From the NCBI RefSeq assembly GCF_023278565.1, contig NC_064677.1, forward strand, positions 6,510,001 through 6,574,000: a DNA stretch of 64,000 bases, written 5' to 3'. The position numbers and the translations under genes are program-made. Under the pieces are notes generated by a model, which was not told the DNA's origin, ran no database searches, and worked only from the letters and a program-made list of their open reading frames with translations. Every line of letters starts with the position of its first letter. The first letter of the stretch is position 1. Source of the stretch: Colletotrichum lupini. Lineage: Eukaryota > Ascomycota > Sordariomycetes > Glomerellales > Glomerellaceae. Shown here in pieces: positions 59,993-64,000 of the stretch.

Positions 59993-62900
59993 TCTTAAGT
60001 TAGGCTTAATTTATTTCTTCCCTTTCGATATCTTAGTATTAGTATCCCTATTATAAGGTAATTAGTTCGAACTATAAGTTAATAAAGAGATTAATTAAAC
60101 TATATAAATATCTACGTAATAAGTATAAAAAAGAGGTTCTAACTATAAGTTAAGCTAGCTATAATAATCGTAAATAGGGCCCCTAATTAGCCCTTATATA
60201 ATCGGCTATATAGTATAATTAAATTAAATTTCTAATTTAATACTAACTTTCTCTTTTTTTTATTAATTTAATTACTATAATTAGAACTATAATTTAATTT
60301 CGGGCCCGTTTATTAAGTTATTTCTTTTTCTTTCTTTTTTTAATTTTTTTTTAAATAACCTATTTTTCTATTTATATAGTAATTCTTTTACTACTTATAA
60401 ATTATTTTAACTCCTTATTAAGTACTATTTTTATAAAAGCGTTTACGAGGTTATTTTTATTATTAATTTAATAAATTTTAAATATTTTGCCCTTTTTATA
60501 TAATTACTTAAGGGCTATAATATTAATTATAAACCTCTTTTTTCTTTATCCTTAATTTAATAAGGTATTTATATAGCGAGTAGGAATTAATATAAATAAC
60601 TATTATAATTAGTAAAAGGCTAAGTTAATTAGTAATCCTCTTTAGCGTTATTAAAATTACATAAGCGAGGTTAACGCTATTAATTATACTATAAACTTTT
60701 GATATAAGTATACTTTTTATTACTTACTTATTTTTAGTTAATAAATAGTAAATTATATTACTATATATAGTAAATTCGCTTTTACTTATACTCTTATTAA
60801 TTAGAATAATAATATACTTTAATTATAAAATAAGGTTATTATTATTTATAAATAACTTATTAATAAAGATATAGAGCTTACTAATTACTAAGTTAATTAA
60901 GTAATAAACGAGGCCTTAATTAAGATTTATTTATTATTACTTAAATTACTTATTAAGTATTTTAATATCTTATTTAGTTAAATTTATAACTTACGCTACC
61001 CTAATATGATTAAAAGTCGCCTCGGGCTAATATATACTTATAATATATACCCCTTGCGTAAGCTTAGTTTTATATTATTTTTTAATATTAATTATATTCT
61101 AATTAATGAGGTTAATCTTTTTATTTTACCCCTTTTATTAAAAAACGATAGTTTCTCCCTCGATAATAAAAATCTTATTATTAAATATTAAGGGGGTATT
61201 TATTATAAGGACCTTTTTTAGTTTTATTATAAAGCCCGCTTTTTAAAGCTCTTTATCCTCTTTTTTTATAAAGTTAATATTAAATAAACTTAATATATTA
61301 TTAGTTTATATTTTAATAATTTTAAATTAATTATTTTTATATTTAGAGATTAGTAAGTACGGGTCGTATATAAATATAATTATTAATAATTAATTAATAT
61401 AAAAATCGTAGTATATAGCTTATTAATAAGTACCTAATTTTACGAGTCTATATAGTAGCTTAAGTATTTTAATAATCGTACTTTCTAGGTACTTATTAGC
61501 TATTTCCCTTAGTAAATAGGCTAGGATTTCTTTTATAAGCCCTATGGCCGATTAGGTATAGGCCTAGGTAATATTACGGCTCTAAATTTTATATCCCCTT
61601 TTTTATAATAATAATATTATTATTATTATTAGCCGTTAGCTATAGCACTATACTATAAGTAATTATATAAATAGCGTCGCCTTTTTAATATTACTATACT
61701 CCTAAATTATATACTTAAACCTTTCGTATAGTTAGGGTGTTCTTTTTTTTTAAATTTTACGTACTATTTGTAATTTAAATATATAGAGGTTTATATACTT
61801 TTTTAAGTTATAAAGGATAAATTAATATACCCCTCGATTATAAAGAGTTTTATTTTAATAAGATTTAATCCTTTATATAGCTTTTTAATAGTTATAATTA
61901 TACTTTTTTTATATAATTAGATTACTAATTTAAAATCGGCTTTTTTTTTAATATATAAAAAGTATTAATTACCTCGTTATTAATAATAAATTACTACGTT
62001 AAGACTTACTATCGTAGTTTTTTATAACGTCTCGCTAGTAATATTAATACCTTTTTAATAATTTCTTTTTCCTCGTTATTTATTAGTATTACTATAACGA
62101 TCTTATTAAGGATAACTTTTTATACCTCTATTATAAGTTATATAATTTCCCCTAGCTCTTCTTTTTTTTATAAGTTAAAAATTACTTTATTAAAATTTAT
62201 ATAATATAGTTTAATTACCGTAATTAATATTGTAAGAAGTTAGTTACGATCTTTTATAACTATATAAGAGCGCTTATTAATAGAAATTAATTTATATAGC
62301 CTAGCTTATTATTAAATAATTTTGCGCTATATTTATATATCCGAATTTAGTAATATATTTAAATTAACCCCTATATTAGGCCTATTATGTATAGTAATTA
62401 CCTCGTTAACTTATTTTTTTATATCTTTTTATATAGTACTTATATTACTTTTTTAATTACTTAGGCCCGTTAGCTTATATTTAGTAATAGTAACGAGGCT
62501 AAGGTCGTTTTTAAATATATTCTAAATATTCTAAATATTCTAAATATTAGTATAAGCCCGTTAGGTCCTATTATATTATTATAGTATTTAAGTACTATTT
62601 AGAGGTATTCGTTATTAATAAAATCGGGATTTTTTTTTTAATAATTTTAAATACCCTTTTTAACTATTAATATACTCTTTTTACTTTTTTAATACTATAA
62701 TACGTTTTAATAAGTACGACTTTTAATTATATACTATAGGCTATTATATTCTTTTTAAATTTTACTAATTTAAAGCTAGCATTAGCGTCGGTTTTAATAC
62801 CGTTTAGCGGTTCTTAGTATATATTAATTTAGCTTTTTTATAAAGCTACTTAAACTATTTTTACTTATAAATCCTAGAGGAATTGCCCTATTTAAAAGGA

Positions 62901-64000
62901 TATAGCTATATTAATTATATATAGGACTAGCTAACTATTTAAATAGAAGATATTAATAACGATTTCTTAATTAAAATTAAGCTTATTACGTAATTTGAAT
63001 TTGAATTTGCGTGGGCTCTGCGTATTTATTTAATATTAATAATATACTTTTATTAACTACTTTAGTACTCTCATTTTAATATTATTATTACCTAATTATT
63101 TTAAAAAGTTATATAGCTTTATAACTAACGGGTATTCGAATCTCTAGTATAGTTATTTAAGCTTACTTTTTATTAAATAATTAATCAATTTTATATTATT
63201 AGTAAGCTTCATAAACGTATGCTCCTATTATTATTTAACTATTTTAAAATACTTATTATTAGAGATTTTATTCTTTATATTATTAAATATAATACCTAGT
63301 CGACTTATATTTTTTAGATATAAGAAAAATAGGGTATTAATAAGTAAAATATAAAAAGTTATTATTCCGAAGTACGTTTTTATTTTTATTATACTTAGGG
63401 CGACGATTTTTTTTACTTAAGCCGAAGCTAATTTTCGTAATACCCGCTATTAATATATTAAATATTATTAATATAATTTTCTATAGCGCTTAGAATTACC
63501 CTTTTCCTCTTATTAATTATTATAATACTTTAGTATTTAGAATAATCTTTTAAAAATTATCTAAGCCGTACTTTTTATTTATATAGAATATTTATACTAG
63601 TCTATCGAGACAGTGGGAGTATCTATTAATACTGTGTATTAATACCGTGTAAACGACATTGAGAATCGCCCGAGCAGCTAGTAAAGGTAGAATATTAAAA
63701 TAAATAGAATATTTATACGAGCTTAGTATTTAAGTAATCTAAGTAATATAAAAAGGACCCCTTTAGCTACCCTTAGATTTATTTAGTATTATATTTTGTT
63801 TTTAAAAATATTAAGAGAGGTAGCGTCTTCTTTTTAAATATTAAAAAATAGGCTTTAGCCCTATTAAATTCGCCCTTTTAGCTATTTTTATATTTATTAT
63901 TTAAGGGACCTTCCCTTATTATTTATAAATAAAAGCCTATTTATTAAGAAGTTTTATTATTTTTTATTCGTTTAGCCTCGTATATTTTTTAAAAATTAAT
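59993..64000. repeat. RIP-degraded AT-rich repeat block (right)
   Basis: Same signature as the left block: extreme A+T, TpA-rich, CpA/TpG nearly absent, all frames full of stops. No transposon domain could be read with confidence, so the repeat family is unknown. It runs off the end of the window. A short segment at about 63,600-63,690 has normal composition and is listed separately. Confidence 0.88.
63583..63718. other. Unmutated ~100 bp segment between 15 bp direct repeats
   Basis: ATAGAATATTTATAC occurs at 63,583-63,597 and again at 63,704-63,718. Between the copies lies a segment with intact CpA/TpG and GC-rich words (ATCGAGACAGTGGGAGTATC, AACGACATTGAGAATCGCCC), unlike everything around it. 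This is what a small insertion with target-site duplication, or a patch that escaped RIP, would look like. Confidence 0.5.

Noticed and set aside
61006..61191. 61-codon open frame in the right AT-rich block
   Set aside because: Ile/Leu/Asn/Lys-rich composition is what AT-rich RIP DNA yields by chance, and no homologous motif is visible.

Overview
The window is nuclear DNA of a filamentous ascomycete, most likely a Sordariomycete. A plant-associated genus such as Colletotrichum would fit, but the sequence does not prove it. The evidence is short spliceosomal introns (50-200 bp, GT-AG, CTAAC/CTGAC branch sites), third-position GC preference, a secreted pectin-backbone lyase, and two very AT-rich flanks in which CpA/TpG dinucleotides are almost absent. 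That is the footprint of repeat-induced point mutation (RIP).

Layout. 1-11,560 is a RIP-degraded repeat block. It holds the relic of a Ty3/gypsy chromovirus (reverse transcriptase, RNase H, integrase and chromodomain still readable between stops), a less mutated LTR-like segment (1937-2435), an inverted-repeat element (8111-8692), a ~300 bp (TTA)n array and a short minisatellite. 11,561-59,992 is a gene-bearing island of normal composition. 59,993-64,000 is a second RIP block.

Genes in the island, left to right: rhamnogalacturonan lyase PL4 (+); an 890-residue acidic, proline-rich protein with a basic AT-hook-like stretch (-); the mitochondrial Fe-S assembly factor ISD11 (-); a secreted sedolisin (S53) protease (-); the ribosome-biogenesis WD40 protein IPI3 (-); a Ser/Pro-rich protein of unknown function (+); an F-box/ankyrin protein (+); a polyproline membrane protein and a degenerate short-chain dehydrogenase that abut or overlap (-); an alpha-carbonic anhydrase with an apparent one-base frameshift (+); an APH-fold phosphotransferase (+); a single-pass membrane protein (-); a GH47 alpha-mannosidase (+); a D-2-hydroxyacid dehydrogenase (+); and an unknown protein interrupted by an in-frame TAG (-).

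The genes do not form an obvious pathway or biosynthetic cluster. They mix housekeeping functions (ISD11, IPI3, GH47) with secreted or accessory ones (PL4, S53, carbonic anhydrase). Large gene-poor gaps (26.3-31.7, 38.8-45.0, 46.2-48.7 and 54.3-56.3 kb) carry poly-C tracts and recurring TACGGATAC and CCTTACC motifs. I did not find a convincing new multi-gene system. The best leads are the three disrupted or overlapping gene models, the segments inside RIP blocks that escaped mutation, and the recurrent intergenic motifs. All exon boundaries were read by eye from splice signals and frame continuity, not from transcripts.
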